Shown here one piece after another: positions 22,354 to 34,719 of a stretch of DNA of 64,000 nt. Numbering within the stretch: position 1 is the stretch's first letter; the number at the start of each line of letters is the position of its first letter. The notes beneath the pieces are model-generated. The model saw only the letters and a program-made list of their open reading frames with translations. It ran no database searches and was not told where the DNA came from. Both the position numbers and the translations under genes were made by a program. The stretch comes from Maratus speciosus (Eukaryota; Arthropoda; Arachnida; Araneae; Salticidae): the NCBI GenBank assembly GCA_963932465.1, contig OZ010795.1:520991451-521055450 (forward strand), given 5' to 3'.

Positions 22354-23363
22354 TACTTTACTAAATTTCTAATCGTTAAAAAGAAAATATAACAGCGAAG
22401 AACAAAGAATTTCGTATCACATAACAAAAAATAACAAATGAAATTGCTTGATATTCAAGATAAATATACATTTCAGGCAAAATAAACTGACTATATTCAT
22501 TAAGAAAAATTATTTTTTTTGCATTGCATTCAAATAAACATACACGTATTATTTAACTATATTATTGCACTTGAACTTATGCAGTAAATGCTATAATAAT
22601 AATAATAATGATGATAAATTCCCATAGCACTCATTTTTATACGGGGAACATTTGTATTCATAATTGTTCATCTTGTCAGTTACATATAATTATACAGTTT
22701 TAATAAGATTACTGAGTAAATTAAATCTCCTTTTATTGTTGATGAAAGAGGTTTTGTAATAGAGTAAAAGTAATTAACATAGAATGAATTAATTCCGCAT
22801 TAATGTATTCAAAGACAGTGTTACAAAATTAAATTAATGCCTCATTAATTTTCCATAATAAAATGTTTGTTCATATAATGCATAAATTTGGATTGTTTTA
22901 TGAAATGTTCATTTTAAATTTAAGTATTTGTTTATTACATTAAAGAAGAAGATATATTTACATATGAGATATAAACTTAAGGATTATAACTTAATTGTTG
23001 TTACATATTTAAGGGTAAAAAATATATTATTTAACTTTTAATTCAAAAGTATTAGAAACAAGATTATAATTTTTTTTTTACTTTTTATGTATCTTTCATA
23101 TAAGCAATACTAGGATGATTTCTTTAGAAATCGACTTATTACAAACATTTCGTTTGTATAGTTATCTTTCTTTCTTCATCTCTATCTCTCCAACTTTCTC
23201 TCTCTCTTTTACCAAACAAAATAACTACAAAATCTAAACATAAACAACATACCCGTACACACACACGCATATGAGGCGTCCAGAAGACAATCTGAATAAC
23301 TCCAATTTAAGTGGCGTTTTTTTTTTTAACAAAGGAACATTGAAAATTTTCTATATATCTATA
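22354..23363. other. AT-rich spacer between transposons
   Basis: It is non-coding with an (AAT)n tract near 22,594 and a short (AC)n near 23,258. It is present in both duplication copies (second copy 53,015-54,031). Confidence 0.6.
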
Positions 23364-25275
23364 CAGTGATAAAAAGTTACTCTTGATTTAAAAAAAAATA
23401 TATTAATGAGTTCTATCAAAATATCCCGAGAAAAAATATTATTTAGATACAATAATTTTATAGTTACAATAACTTTAACTGTTTATACTGAGCATTTTGG
23501 ACTCTGGAATTGGAGGACTCCAATTAAGGAGCAAGTCCTGCTTTCGTATCTCAGGGTCTATCCAGAGTTTATTTGGGGTTTCGAATCTTACGAAAAATCG
23601 CGCATTCCAGGTGATATTAAGCTCGTTACATCGGCATAAAACATTAGCTAAAAAGAGTATTCTAAAGGACCAAAGACAATCCAAAGACGAGGTGAACTGA
23701 CGCACGTTGCATAATTCACAGAAATAGATAGTAGCAGCACCAACAGAACGTCATATGCCACTGCGTGTAGAAAATGTTTAATAAACAGTGTTGGAAGATT
23801 GTTTCTTCAATCAGTTGTTCTTGCGTGCCAACAAGGTGACATTTACATGAAAGCCAATGAAACAACGAGGTGATTTGACAAAACTGTTTTATCTGAACGG
23901 GAAACACGCTGCTGAAGCAGTGCTAGTTTATTGTCGAAATCATAAATTATGATGAGGTCCATATTCCGTAAAAACTGTACATGATTTGGTGAAAAAAAGT
24001 GAAGAAATTGGATGCACACATGATTGACCAGGATCCGAATGACACTCTGTTCCTGTTGAAGTTGTTTCGGAAGTGCATAACAGGATTACTTCAGATCCAT
24101 TGCATACTGTAAGAAGCGATGTACGCGGTTTTTTTGTACCGAAAACAGCAATCCTCAAGATTCTGCGCACTGTTCTGCAGATGCTTCCCTATCGATTCCA
24201 GCGCGTCCAGATGTTCCAACCTGGAGACGAGCAACAGTGTTCCGACTTTGCAAATTATTTTCTCATCAGATATGATGCAGATAACAGTTGCCCATTTCGA
24301 ATATTATGGACGGATCTGGCACATTTCTCTTTAACTGGGAACGTAAACTCCAAGAACTGCGTTCACTGGGTTATTATAGATCCTCATGATGCGACACCAA
24401 GGCTTTTACACGAAGCTAAAGTGCCTGTGTGTGCGAATTCGCAAACAAAATCATTCTCGGACCGTACTTTTTCGAAGAGGTCACTTCCACATGTATGGAA
24501 ACGTGCTCCATCACGAGTTCTCGGTGTACAACAATGTTGCAGAATTACGTAATTCCAGAATTGCAGCAGCGAAACTTCGTTAATGATATTGCATGGATTT
24601 AAGATGGTGCTCCACCACACTTCGCAATATCTGTTCGACAAGTGCTGAAATAGCACATTGATGATGGAATCATCTCTCGTAGCTTTGAATTTCTGTGGCC
24701 GCCACAATCCTTTGACCTCAGACCAATTGATTTCTGGTTCTTAAGTTATGTTAAATCAAAGGTGTACGCATCAAATCGAAGAAAGTGTCAGAATTCAAAG
24801 ATGACATAAAACGTGAAGTTTTAGAGATTCCTTCTGCGATGTTACGTTTGGCATTGTTGTCAACGGTCTCACGCATACAATGCGTTATTATCCGTGAAGG
24901 TGGTAATATTGAAAACTGCTAATTCAAGTAAACATTTTTTTCTTTCATCTATCTTGTGTTGTCAATGGTCCTTTACAATGGTCTCTTTTGCAAGTGTTTT
25001 ACGCCGGCAATTTACATTTTACGTATATCATTTCAACGCCATTTATGATTTTTTAATGCGCTGATGAATTTGTGCATGAAAAAAATGGCTGTTGTCATTC
25101 AAAAATTTCGAAATGTTTTCACTGTAACCGTAACTGTGAGAGCTCTATTGTTTTAAAACACCACGATCTCGAGCGCATACCTTCAAATAATTATATCTAA
25201 AATTTCTTTTCGATTGGTTGAGCGGTTAGGCCACTAGTGGTTCATATATCGGGTTAAGTTTTTTATGACACCCTG
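23364..25275 (+). mobile_element. Tc1/mariner-superfamily transposon I, degenerate
   Basis: The left end CAGTGATAAAAAGTTA and the right end, minus strand, CAGGGTGTCATAAAAAACTTA are related, with TA on both sides (23,362-23,363 and 25,276-25,277). A more internal inverted match (GGC-TAAAACA-T near 23,632 and its complement near 24,998) supports a 1.9-kb element. Only 8 bp separate it from the next transposon. Confidence 0.7.
23860..24922 (+). pseudogene. Transposase remnant of transposon I
   Basis: Pieces in several frames give a Tc1/mariner-type transposase: LTKLFYLNGKHAAEAV near the start, ITSDPLHTVRSD, WTDLAHFSLTGNVN around the first catalytic Asp, DGAPPH for the second and WPPQSFDL..IDFWF for the third. 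It ends in a GGNIENC-like tail. The spacing between the second and third Asp is 36 residues with an internal UAG. The usual E after the first Asp (TDEAHF) is L. Frameshifts and stops make it inactive. Copy 2 keeps the same breaks. Confidence 0.75.
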
Positions 25276-25534
25276 TATATATATCCCGGATGGTCAAAAA
25301 GTCCGTAGAAACTTTAAAAATTGATAAAAACTGGAAAAATAACTCAAATAAAAAAAGATTTAAAAGTTTAGCATCGGTAATTCTTTATAAGACAGGAAAA
25401 AAAAAAACCCCTAAAAAATAGCCAGTAGGTGGTTCTGACTTACCAAAGACAAAGAAAAGATACGTAAATAACGGACAGGATATCTCCAAATCTTTTATTA
25501 TAGCTCTATGTGTTTGGCATGACCAGCACCACAG

Positions 25535-25808
25535 TAGATTAAAATAATAAAACTTTGTAAAAAATCACCATAAAATAAAAACAAAACACAGGACGCGTTT
25601 CGAGATAAAAACATAACAGCTCGTCATCAGCTACAGCATACACGTGTCCGTAAACGTTCATTTACGGACACGTGTATGCTGTAGCTGATGACGAGCTGTT
25701 ATGTTTTTATCTCGAAACGCGTCCTGTGTTTTGTTTTTATTTTATGGTGATTTTTTACAAAGTTTTATTATTTTAATTGCTTTATATCGCCAGTTTTCGG
25801 TGCTGTTT
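25535..25808. mobile_element. Palindromic insertion with hammerhead-like cores (copy 1 only)
   Basis: Positions 25,538-25,654 and 25,661-25,777 are inverted copies with 117-bp arms and a 6-nt loop; I saw no mismatch. CACCACAG (25,527-25,534) and CACCGCAG (25,809-25,816) flank it as a near-perfect 8-bp duplication, and copy 2 at about 56,190 has the site once and empty. The right arm contains CTGATGA (25,685-25,691), then GAG...CTC and CGAAAC (25,713-25,718), then GCGTC. This is the hammerhead ribozyme core order with a short helix III, as known for Penelope-like element terminal repeats. One extra C lies before helix II and helix I is weak. Confidence 0.75.
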
Positions 25809-25816
25809 CACCGCAG

Positions 25817-26672
25817 AGGATACCAGATTGCAGGCGAGTCACAAATCCAGCAACGACAGAACGCAGCAGATCTGGATGTACATTTGACACCTCTCGGCTG
25901 ATTGCATCTTTGAGTTCCGACAGATTAGATGGACCTGATCGATACCCCCGGAATTACGAAATAGCCCCATAACCAGAAAAATGCCGTTGTCAAATCTGGA
26001 CACCGTGGAGGCTATGGGAACCTGTAACACATAATAATGAATTTGTCTTCTCTGAACTTCTGTATCAGGAATTCCTTCAACGGAGTAGCAATGTGACTAG
26101 ATGCTCCATCTTGCATAAACGTGACGCTTAACAGCGCATCTCTTTCACTCAAACATGTCGCAACCTTCTTGCGTAGAAGCATTTAATTCACCGAATTCAT
26201 TTTTCACCCATTTACTGGGCACTGCATTTTAAAGAAGAATGGCCCTACGATGAACGAACCTATGAACCCACACCACACTGTCACTTTTGGCGAATGAAAT
26301 GGTTTCTGGATGTACTCCCGTGGAAAAGACGCCGTCGCCTAGGTGTGACAGTTATAAGTATTAGCGTCAACATGAAGCAAAAATTGAGCTTTATCTGTCA
26401 ATAACATGATATAGAACCAGGTGGGATTCTGTTTGATTTTGGAGAAACAAAAACTTGCAAATCCTTTCGTCTGTACGTTATCCAGTGGTAAACATTCATG
26501 GCACGACTGTAATCTGTATGGCTACTGATCAAGTATTCATGAAAAATATTGCGCACCGAGGATGGTGGTATGCCCAAGCGTCTGACAGCTTCACGAGTAC
26601 TGCTGATCCCTGCAACTGAATCGGACGCTAAAACTTCCATTTCAGCTGCAACACGCGCCTAACGTGCTTTCA
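25817..26672 (-). pseudogene. Transposase remnant of transposon II (DD37D spacing)
   Basis: On the minus strand the N-terminal helix-turn-helix reads VAAEMEVLASDS, then SSTREAVRRLGIPPSSVRN. Catalytic motifs follow: TDKAQF, FMQDGASSHIATPL and PPRCPDLTTAFFWLWGY. The second and third Asp are 37 residues apart in one frame, the maT-like DD37D spacing. Several stops occur, including one replacing the Trp of WPPR. The C-terminal part (GPSNLSELKDAISREV) lies next to the palindromic insertion. Confidence 0.8.
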
Positions 26673-27230
26673 TTAAACATGGTCATCCGGATCTTACATA
26701 ATCCTAAAGCGTTCCAGTTTCCTCAATCCGTCGAGCAAGCTTTGTGAGGACTGTTGCTGTTAAAGGCTCTTTTCCAGTCATCACATTCTTCTGAACTCGG
26801 AATTTACACAAAGCAATGGTCACTGTCTCCTAATTCACGTAAAACATGTTCGACAACAGAGTTTTATCTTTCGCACTCAGCATACTCGTTCACATACGCG
26901 GTTCACGACGGTGAAGTAGTTGTGGATTAGGAGCGCAAGTTCTTATAACCGTCTCATTTGCATATTTCCACCGAAGTCGCTCGTACCAGGGCTACCTATT
27001 GTCAGTTTTTGAGTTAATGTTTCCTACTCTCTTTTAAACATTCCCGAAACCTATGATGCTAACCCTGCAAACAGTTTTTTATATCAGCTATTTTTCCAGT
27101 TTTTATGAATTTTTAAAGATTCTACTGACTTTTTGCCCACCAGGTATATAATTTGCATAAACGTTCATTTACAATATGTATATTCACAATTGTTGATGAT
27201 AATTTTCATGGTTTATAATATTTTTATATA

Positions 27231-28938
27231 CCGGGTGACTATAATTAATGTTACGATTGCAAAAATCGACAATTTTAAAACTACTGGTTAGAATGACTTG
27301 ATATTTCAGTAGAGGAATCGTGAGGCAATGGAATTCTGTGTGGAGCAGGAAAGAAATAGTTCCAAAATGTGCCAACAGATGGCGCTGTCAGGGTTCACAT
27401 TATCTGGAGATATGCAAATTACTAATACGTGACATACGCACCGCAGACATAGCTGCCTTAAAAATGCAGAGCACCAGCTCTTTGCCTGAATGCTTCATTA
27501 TGACTCTGACTATGAAAAATCGTGCTTTGCTCTTGAAGCTTTTTTGTAAGGACGATCAATGTGCACTTACAGCTATTAGGAAGTTTCGGACATTAAAATC
27601 CATAAAAAGGGGGTCCAATAACCACAAATGGTCTGCGAAAAATGATTGCTGAATTCGAAGAGACCTGTTCAATTGACGTTAAACGGGGTAGAGGAAGGAA
27701 ACGAGTTTCGGCTGCGGCAGTGGAAGATGTGGCTTCAGCATTGCAAGAACAGACTAACAGTGATGCTGGAATAAGCAGTGCACGGGGAATTGACCGAATG
27801 CTGGATATGTAGAACACTACGGTACGCAAAGTCCTACGGAACATCTTGCACTGTTATCCGTACAAGATAACTCACAAGCAGGTGTTTCTACCTTCTGACC
27901 TGGAAGAACGTCAATCTTTTGCACTACAATTTCTTGCCCGGATGGAAGTGGACAACGGATGTCCATGGAAAATTCTGTAGTCTGACGAAGTCCACTTTCA
28001 TTTGCAAGGTTCTGTAAATACGCAAAATTGCAGGATATGGGCGACCGAGAATCCGTCACAGCTACAGCCATTACCTCTTCAGTCTGAAAAGATCACTGTG
28101 TGGTGTGGAATAAAGGCAAAGTTTATCGTCGTTCCGTTTTTCTTCGAGGATATCACACCTGCGGGTCCCGTTACCTGCGCCGTTACTGGAAAGCGGTATA
28201 AAGCACTTTTGCATAACCATGTACTTCCGGCCCTTCAGCAGCGTCAGTGTGTGGATCGCACAATATTCTAGCAAGATGGATCTTCTCCACACTCTGCTAC
28301 TCCTGTGAAGCAGCTACTGGGCGCTAATTTCGGAGGTGATAGGATCATAAGCCTCCATTTTAGAACAATGTGGCCGCCACGATCCCCGACTTAAACCCGT
28401 GTGATTTTTGTCTTTGGGGGTACATGAAGAATGTTGTTTACAGCGAGCGTATTCCTTGATGGCAAGTATCACACACCACACCCGTTGCATGAGTACAGAT
28501 ACCCTCCGATCTGTTGTGGAGCATGCGCTTACACATAGTAGCGGAACAAGGCGGGGGCATATCGAACAACTTATGCTTTAATCATTAGTAAGGTGTTTGT
28601 TCCATGGAGCTCTTTTTCTTTCTTTTTTTTCATTATCTCTCTTGTCGCTGGTGTAAACACATTTTCTTGTCTTTTCACTAATAAATTTACAGTAAATCCC
28701 TGAACTCTATTTTTTCCTTTTGACTAACAACATTCCTGTGTTTATCGAATACATTTTTGGTCTTTCCCCTGGCATTATCCTCACAGCCCCATCTATCGGC
28801 ACATTTTGGAGCTGTTTTTCTTTCGCCAAGCAACATTCCACAGTTTCACAATTGTTCTGCTAAAGTATCAAGTCATTCTAACCAGTAGTTTTAAAATTAT
28901 CTATTTTTGAAATCGTAACTTTAATTATAATCACCCTG
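27231..28938 (+). mobile_element. Tc1/mariner-superfamily transposon III, degenerate
   Basis: The ends are inverted for about 75 bp: CCGGGTGACTATAATTAA on the left and CAGGGTGATTATAATTAA on the minus strand at the right. They share TTACGATT and AATTTTAAAACTACTGG farther in. TA flanks it at 27,229-27,230 and 28,939-28,940. It lies 86 bp after transposon II and 6 bp before a Helitron-like CTAG terminus. Confidence 0.9.
27497..28580 (+). pseudogene. Transposase remnant of transposon III (DD37D spacing)
   Basis: Recognisable blocks: FCKDDQCALTAIRKFRTLK, a GRGRKR hook, the helix-turn-helix stretch with IDRMLDM, SDEVHFHLQGSVN (first Asp), NCRIWATENP, QDGSSPHSATPVKQLL (second Asp), WPPRSPDLNPCDFCLWGYMK (third Asp) and a terminal R-GHIEQL. 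Second to third Asp span 37 residues if a one-base deletion near 28,388 is allowed for. UAG codons precede both SDEVHF and QDG. Both duplication copies share all three defects. Confidence 0.85.
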
Positions 28939-28944
28939 TATATT

Positions 28945-30540
28945 CTAGGAGGCTCTTCCACCTCATAACTTAGCCGGCCAACCCCCGTTCATACTTCACA
29001 ACCTCTAAAAATGTATTAATGAGCCTTTTTAAAAAGTTATTACCAAGTTACGAAATATTGAATGATATTATCGCTATAACTGGCGCTTCTGTAAGCGGAC
29101 TGCCATGCTTTACCATTTGAATGGGGTATCAACTATGTCCTCATCCATCGCTCCTGTAATAACTGATGGCTGCTTTCGGGATTGATAAGTAAGATCAATT
29201 ACACATTGGGAAATCCCCTTCTATAAAACGGTTATGTATAAAATGTCATGTCCCACGGACTTTTATAACGACACTATGGAAATATCCTTCTATTAGTTTC
29301 GAGGTTAAAAATCTCTCTCCGCATGGGAATGGCTTTCTGAATCACGGTATTGAAAGGGTTGTGTTTTGAAATTTTTAAGCATATGTTTTATGTTTTAGCC
29401 GAGATTCATATATTTTCAAGGACATGTATAGCTTATTCGTGAATTATTTTCTTTATTTTAATACACTATCATGTATATTCACAGTGTATATATTTTTTAA
29501 TTAATTAATAGGAATATCGGAATTTTCTAAAGTGTATTCATCGAATAGTAATTGGCACAAAATAAAATGAAAGTATCTTTCGCAAATATTTACCTGTATT
29601 TACGCTGCATCAAGTGATGTAATGTATAAAAAAATTGCTAGTCGCAAGATGTATAAACCATGTGACGTCACATTAAAATTCTCCGGAATGAAAATAGTTT
29701 TAAATGTATCGATTTAATTATGATATAATTTCCCTATTAAATGCATTTCTCATGTAATAATTTATTTATTTCAAACTTTTTTCTCTTTTACGATTCACGG
29801 GTATATGTATTTTTTAATTTAAACCCGTTTGAAAATGTTATTATTTAAGATTTTTAAATATGACCTATATTCACCAGTAAAAGTTTTCAACTGTAATAAT
29901 TTAATTATTTTAGGCACTTTAAATATGATGATATTGTTTATTTGGAAATTTTATATATGACGTAACTATGACTTTTAAATGCATTTCATGTGTAATTATT
30001 TTAAAGTTCTCGTATTCTTTTCATATTTACGTGTACATATTTTGACGTCTTTTTTTCCACATTTTCTGCATATAACACGCAATCATTTAATTCTTATTTT
30101 AAAATTTTCTCCTTTTTTTTATAATGTCACTTTTTAATTTCAATTTAAAAATAACAACAAAAACAAATCTAATTTTTATTTTGTCAAATTTTCCTGAAGA
30201 ACATGTTTTAATCTTAATATGTTTTGATTGAAATAAAAGATAATTTCAATTTCAATTTGAAAACGACGATAACGATTCCCAGTTCTATCATTTTTTCCAC
30301 AAAAATGGAGTAATTTAATTGCCATATGTACAGAAATGTCACTAATATTAGAAAAAAGTTAATAATTCTAAATTTATTTCAAGTTTTAAAATTCTAATAC
30401 CAGTTTCATGTGGATCAATACGGATTGTTGGTGTTACTTTCACTGCTAAACCATATTTTAGGAGAACTAGTCGTGAAACCTCATCAGTCGTATCGTAAAA
30501 TTGTTTCATACATTCGTTTCATTAGGATTTTATATATATA
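28945..30540 (-). mobile_element. Helitron-like 3' end and downstream repeat
   Basis: CTAG at 28,945-28,948 is followed on the + strand by GAGGCTCTTCCACCTC and later CCAACCCCCGTTCA. This parallels the 3' end at 30,541. On the minus strand it reads as a GAGGTGGAAGAGCCTCCTAG hairpin end, a Helitron-type 3' terminus. Its 5' limit is not visible; the interval is AT-rich and non-coding. It directly follows transposon III. Confidence 0.5.
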
Positions 30541-32249
30541 CTAGGGGCTCTGCCCCCTGCAAGCTACGCTCGCCAACCCCCGTTCAGACACCGCAGAATC
30601 TAAAAATACGCTAATCTGATGGGTTTTAAAAATATTAGAGAAGATTGAATTATATTGGAAAAAGCTGTGCAGATCTCCCTGTAAACGGGTTTCCATTCAA
30701 TTCCCTTTGATTTAAAAAATTTAAGGTCGAATCAGTTGCTGTTAAGAAATCCAATGGTTGTTTTCGTTTTTGATTAAAGAGGATCAGCTAAACATTTGAA
30801 AAGAAACTAAAATAAAATAAATTAGGTATACAGAGTCTTTGTCTCCCGGTATTTTAAAACAATCTCTATAAAAATAGCCCAAGTCATGTGACTATCATCA
30901 ACAGTTCCAGGCGGACCACTTCGCTTTTTATACTCTAGGTGCCATTTTGGTACTTTAATGTTAGCGAGGCATAGATGATAAGTCGTCAAATATTATTCTA
31001 TTGCCATCATTTCATCTGTATTATAAATAGTTCAAGACATCAACTACCATAAACAAATACGGTCTGATCCCTTCGCCGTTCATATGAAAGTTTGGCACAG
31101 ATACGTCCCATATTGGCGCGATTTACTAACGACGCCAATTTGGGGAACGCATCAACAGCATAAACAACAACATCAGGGTTACCATATCAAGCAACTTTGG
31201 CGCCAGTTAAGTGCCCGTTCCGTATATGACATTGGCGTCAGAAAAAAATCGCGCTAATATGGGACCTTGAGTTTTCCATTTTGATTAAAAAATCAAATTT
31301 TTTTTTCGAATAAAACTACATAAAATTTGCCATGGTTGCAAAGAATTCTTGGTACTGTTACGCTAGCCGGAAACAAATTTTGCTAATAGTTTTTTTTTTT
31401 TTTTTTTCAACTCGCCAGTTAGCATTTTTTTTTTTTCGAGTGGTAATCTTTGGCCAGATGTCATATACGCACAGCAGGTTTGGCGTGATTTTTTTTTTTT
31501 CGAAAATTTGGTGAAAACCTCGTTTTCAAATACCAGTACATAAGCCTTTTTGGTATTACTTAGTTATCCCGCCAACCAAAAATCTATCACCAAACTATAA
31601 GAATAAATGCCAATAATGGTTGATCGTAAATGTCACATTCACTTGACTTTAAGCAAGTTACACGTGTTTACGTCATCAAATGATTTTCATTTGTATATTT
31701 ATTAATGTTACACTAACTTATTTGTTCTTTCGTTATTTAAAATAAAAATTATGTCAATTTGTATAATTTGACGAGTGTTTTGGTGAAATTGGTCGACGGA
31801 ATAACTAAGTAGTACCGTATTTTAAAATTAGTTTCTATTATTTTATAAAGGAAATATAAAAAAAAAATTAATAATTATAGAACAAAATAATTTATACAAT
31901 TTATAAAAAGGAATAAACATTTATTATCAAATAAACAACAATAGCCGGATTACCATGTCAACGTTTTCTGAAATATGAAAAAAATATCTGTTTGATTAAA
32001 ATTTGAGTTACCATCATTAGAAAAATGTATATACAATTAAAAAAAAAAATTAATATTTCGAAAACTAATTCGAATTTAAAAATTCTAATACCAGTTTTGA
32101 GATCTGCGGATCAATTCTGATTTTTGTTGTAAATTTCTTTGCAAAGCATTCCGCATTTTAGGAGAAATCGCTTGAGACATAATCAGTTATTTAATGAGTC
32201 GATTCATATATTCGTTTCATAAATTCAATTCATTAGGATTTTATATATA
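30541..32249 (-). mobile_element. Helitron-like (HINE-type) unit, 5' limit unclear
   Basis: On the minus strand the 3' end reads GGGGGCAGAGCCCCTAG, a hairpin closing on CTAG, with T-rich DNA after it. The middle part (about 31,090-31,450) matches the reverse complement of 3,650-4,060 in the Helitron-like element at 2697. The flank beyond its CTAG (ATTAGGATTTTATATATA) is shared with the next unit, so the two look like a head-to-tail series. No Rep/helicase is encoded. A T-run at 31,390-31,407 differs from copy 2. Confidence 0.6.
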
Positions 32250-33327
32250 CTAGGGGATCGTTCCCGGGCTTCCCGTGTTAAAGAATATAAGGGAAAACAT
32301 TTATTTTAATTGAAAACTAATATTTTTTTATATGCAATAATTTTTTTAGATTATCCACTTACATTAAAAAAACATTTTTCATATGGAAAATACGAATTAT
32401 ACAATCAAATAAACTTTTGAAATTTATCAAAAGCGATATTTTCTTATTAGCCGCATGCTAAGAGTTATTTGACCAAGACATTGCTACTTATGGCATCCTT
32501 TTATTTTCTGATAATTTTAGAGCTTATACATGTCTGTTAAATTTGTGTTTTATTTATATAATTTTAGTTATTTATTCATCGGGAAGTTTTTTTTTTATGA
32601 TATTAGCCGTAAGAAAATGATGAACTCTTTATTTTGTTTTAAGGCCAAACGGATTAATCTTTCGTAATCGAGCTCCGCACGTTATAGATAAATTAAAAAT
32701 ATTTCATGCTTTAAAATTGTGTTTAAAACCGTAGACAATCAGTAGACTGAGATAAACTTTGCAAACAAATTCCATTTGAAAAAAAATTCTATTTGGTGAT
32801 CTAAAAATTTAAATTGTACGATTACAAATATGTTAGATTTGTGTTTTTACAATATTATTCTTTTATTTGTTTATAAAAGAAGGATTAATTTCGTTAATTT
32901 GTCTTTCACAAATATGTTAGATTGTGGTTTTTTTTTTAATATTATTATTTTATTTGTTTATAAAGGAAGTATTAAATTCGTTATGCTAAAATTGTCAGAA
33001 ACAAATGCTGAAAAATGTTTGTTGCTTTATGTGCAAAATGTTTATTATTATTATGTATTGAAACCGGTAACGTGATAAAATAAACATAAAAAAAATCATG
33101 CATAAAAGTTATTTTAGAAAATTTAATGCATCAGTCAATTTTTAAACAAATTGCATTTGAAAGGAATTTTATTCCCTATACCACGAAAATTGAAAATGTA
33201 CGATGGTCAGAAGATTAAAAAATTGCAGTAGCGAAAATTTCAAGAACGAAATTTGATCTTGAGGTGTTGCCATTCGCAAAATGACGTCAGCGTTACGCAC
33301 AGATACGTTTGTTCTTTATAATACAGA
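32250..33327 (-). mobile_element. Helitron-like (HINE-type) unit, complete
   Basis: On the minus strand it starts TCTGTATTATAAAGAACAAA (33,327 downward) and ends GGGAACGATCCCCTAG at 32,250. This is the same 5' and 3' architecture as the element at 2697-4803, and the first 350 bp and last 450 bp align with that element. It lacks the middle segment of that copy, so it is a shorter form. Confidence 0.7.
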
Positions 33328-34719
33328 TACTTAATTAGTAAAATATAATAAAGATCAGTTATTAGGATGTGGTTATCAATTGAGACTCTTATGCTTGGTA
33401 TTCCGGAAATAAAAACAGCGATTTTCACCGTCTCAAAATTTTCATATGCACTTCTTATGTCCATATTCATCATTTTTTTTTATTGTATTTTGTTTGATAA
33501 TTTAAAAATCATTTTAACTCAAAACTTGAAGTCACGATTCTCAGCAAAATCTTTTACGTGAACAGATGCACCCTTTACTTGAGATTCTAATCTCAATTCC
33601 GGAGATTAAAAATTTCCGTAATTTATGTTTTTTAGACGCATTTGTATTAAAATGTTTAGTTTTATCTAAGAAAATGATCATTTTCTTTTAAATATGATTT
33701 AATTTTCACTTAAATAAGCATTTCGCCTAGTGCCTGAAACTTAGTATCAGTACACATGCAGAAGGAAACACAATATAGGAAATATATGAGGAAAAATGCG
33801 TGCTTTCAAAAGCAGTATGTCAATTTCCGTTATTATGCACCTAATACAAAATTATGTTCCTAATGGGATTTTGCGACACTAAACCCTATACAACAATTTT
33901 TATTAACAATTATGAATTTTTATCAGAAATTAGCATCAATAAAAATAAAAATATCTCATTATTTCTCTCTTGTCTGCAATAATGAAAGCTTTCTAATTTT
34001 CACCATTTTGAAGATATTTCATAAAATGCTTTTTAAATTAAAATATAAAAGTGGGGATATTAAAAAAAAAACAGATAGTGCGATCACATCTACAAATGAA
34101 GAGCTTTCAGTTAAAAAAAAATATCAGTAAAATTAGTTCAGCAGAAAGATCAGGGCGGATGACTAAAAAACACACTTGTGTTTTAAATATATAGTTTATG
34201 TAAAATTAGGAAAAAATAAATTAAGCAAATTATGTTATTTGGATAAAATTTTAGTAGAATGTCCTAAAGAATAGCATTAAAATTTTATTATTCGAGAGAA
34301 TTTTGGACAAAAACTTCAGGAATATGATATTATTTTAAACCACGAATTATTTGTTTGCTTGTCTAACTCGGCGAAGAAAATCCATCCTGGCGAGAATCAT
34401 CAATTTCTGCAATATAAATCGCTATTATTTGCATGCCACTTCTCTTCTATAAAGACACTCTAAATTTTTGTAAAACATTACGTTTTATCAGTGTGTGATT
34501 TCGATTATATTATTTTCTAAAGTGAAGCATTTTCACCTGTGAAGAATTTCAAAGCAGCTGGGCTGTGAAAATGACGCACTTCTACAAAACATAATTCAGG
34601 TTTCTGAATTAAAATACACGCTCTTCTATAAAATAACGTCATTTGCATACGCTAAAGCAATCCTTTTTTACAATCCAATCTTAAACTTCCACTATAGCAT
34701 GTGACGTCATTATCACGGA

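Larger units (their letters stand above)
25284..27144 (-). mobile_element. Tc1/mariner-superfamily transposon II, degenerate
   Basis: Ends: left TCCCGGATGGTCAAAAAGTC, right (minus strand) CCTGGTGGGCAAAAAGTC. Each continues with GTAGAA-CTTTAAAAAT and AAAAACTGGAAAAATA, about 60 bp of inverted repeat. TA lies outside both. The transposase runs on the minus strand. A 274-bp insertion at 25,535 splits the 3' part. Confidence 0.85.
21395..33363. repeat. Large direct duplication, copy 1
   Basis: This aligns with 52,053-63,762 in the same orientation. I counted about ten differences over 600 bp compared by eye (23,941-24,540 against 54,611-55,210). Small indels distinguish the copies: a 274-bp palindromic insert only here, and 13 bp near 27,376 missing from copy 2. 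After 33,363 homology stops and resumes at 38,493. Confidence 0.95.

Noticed and set aside
23406..23705. Overlapping frames of 67-77 codons on both strands
   Set aside because: They lie in the non-coding terminal region of transposon I and are repeated with it in copy 2.
25535..25808. CRISPR-like or tandem repeat structure
   Set aside because: The repeats are inverted, only two, and separated by 6 nt; there is no spacer pattern.
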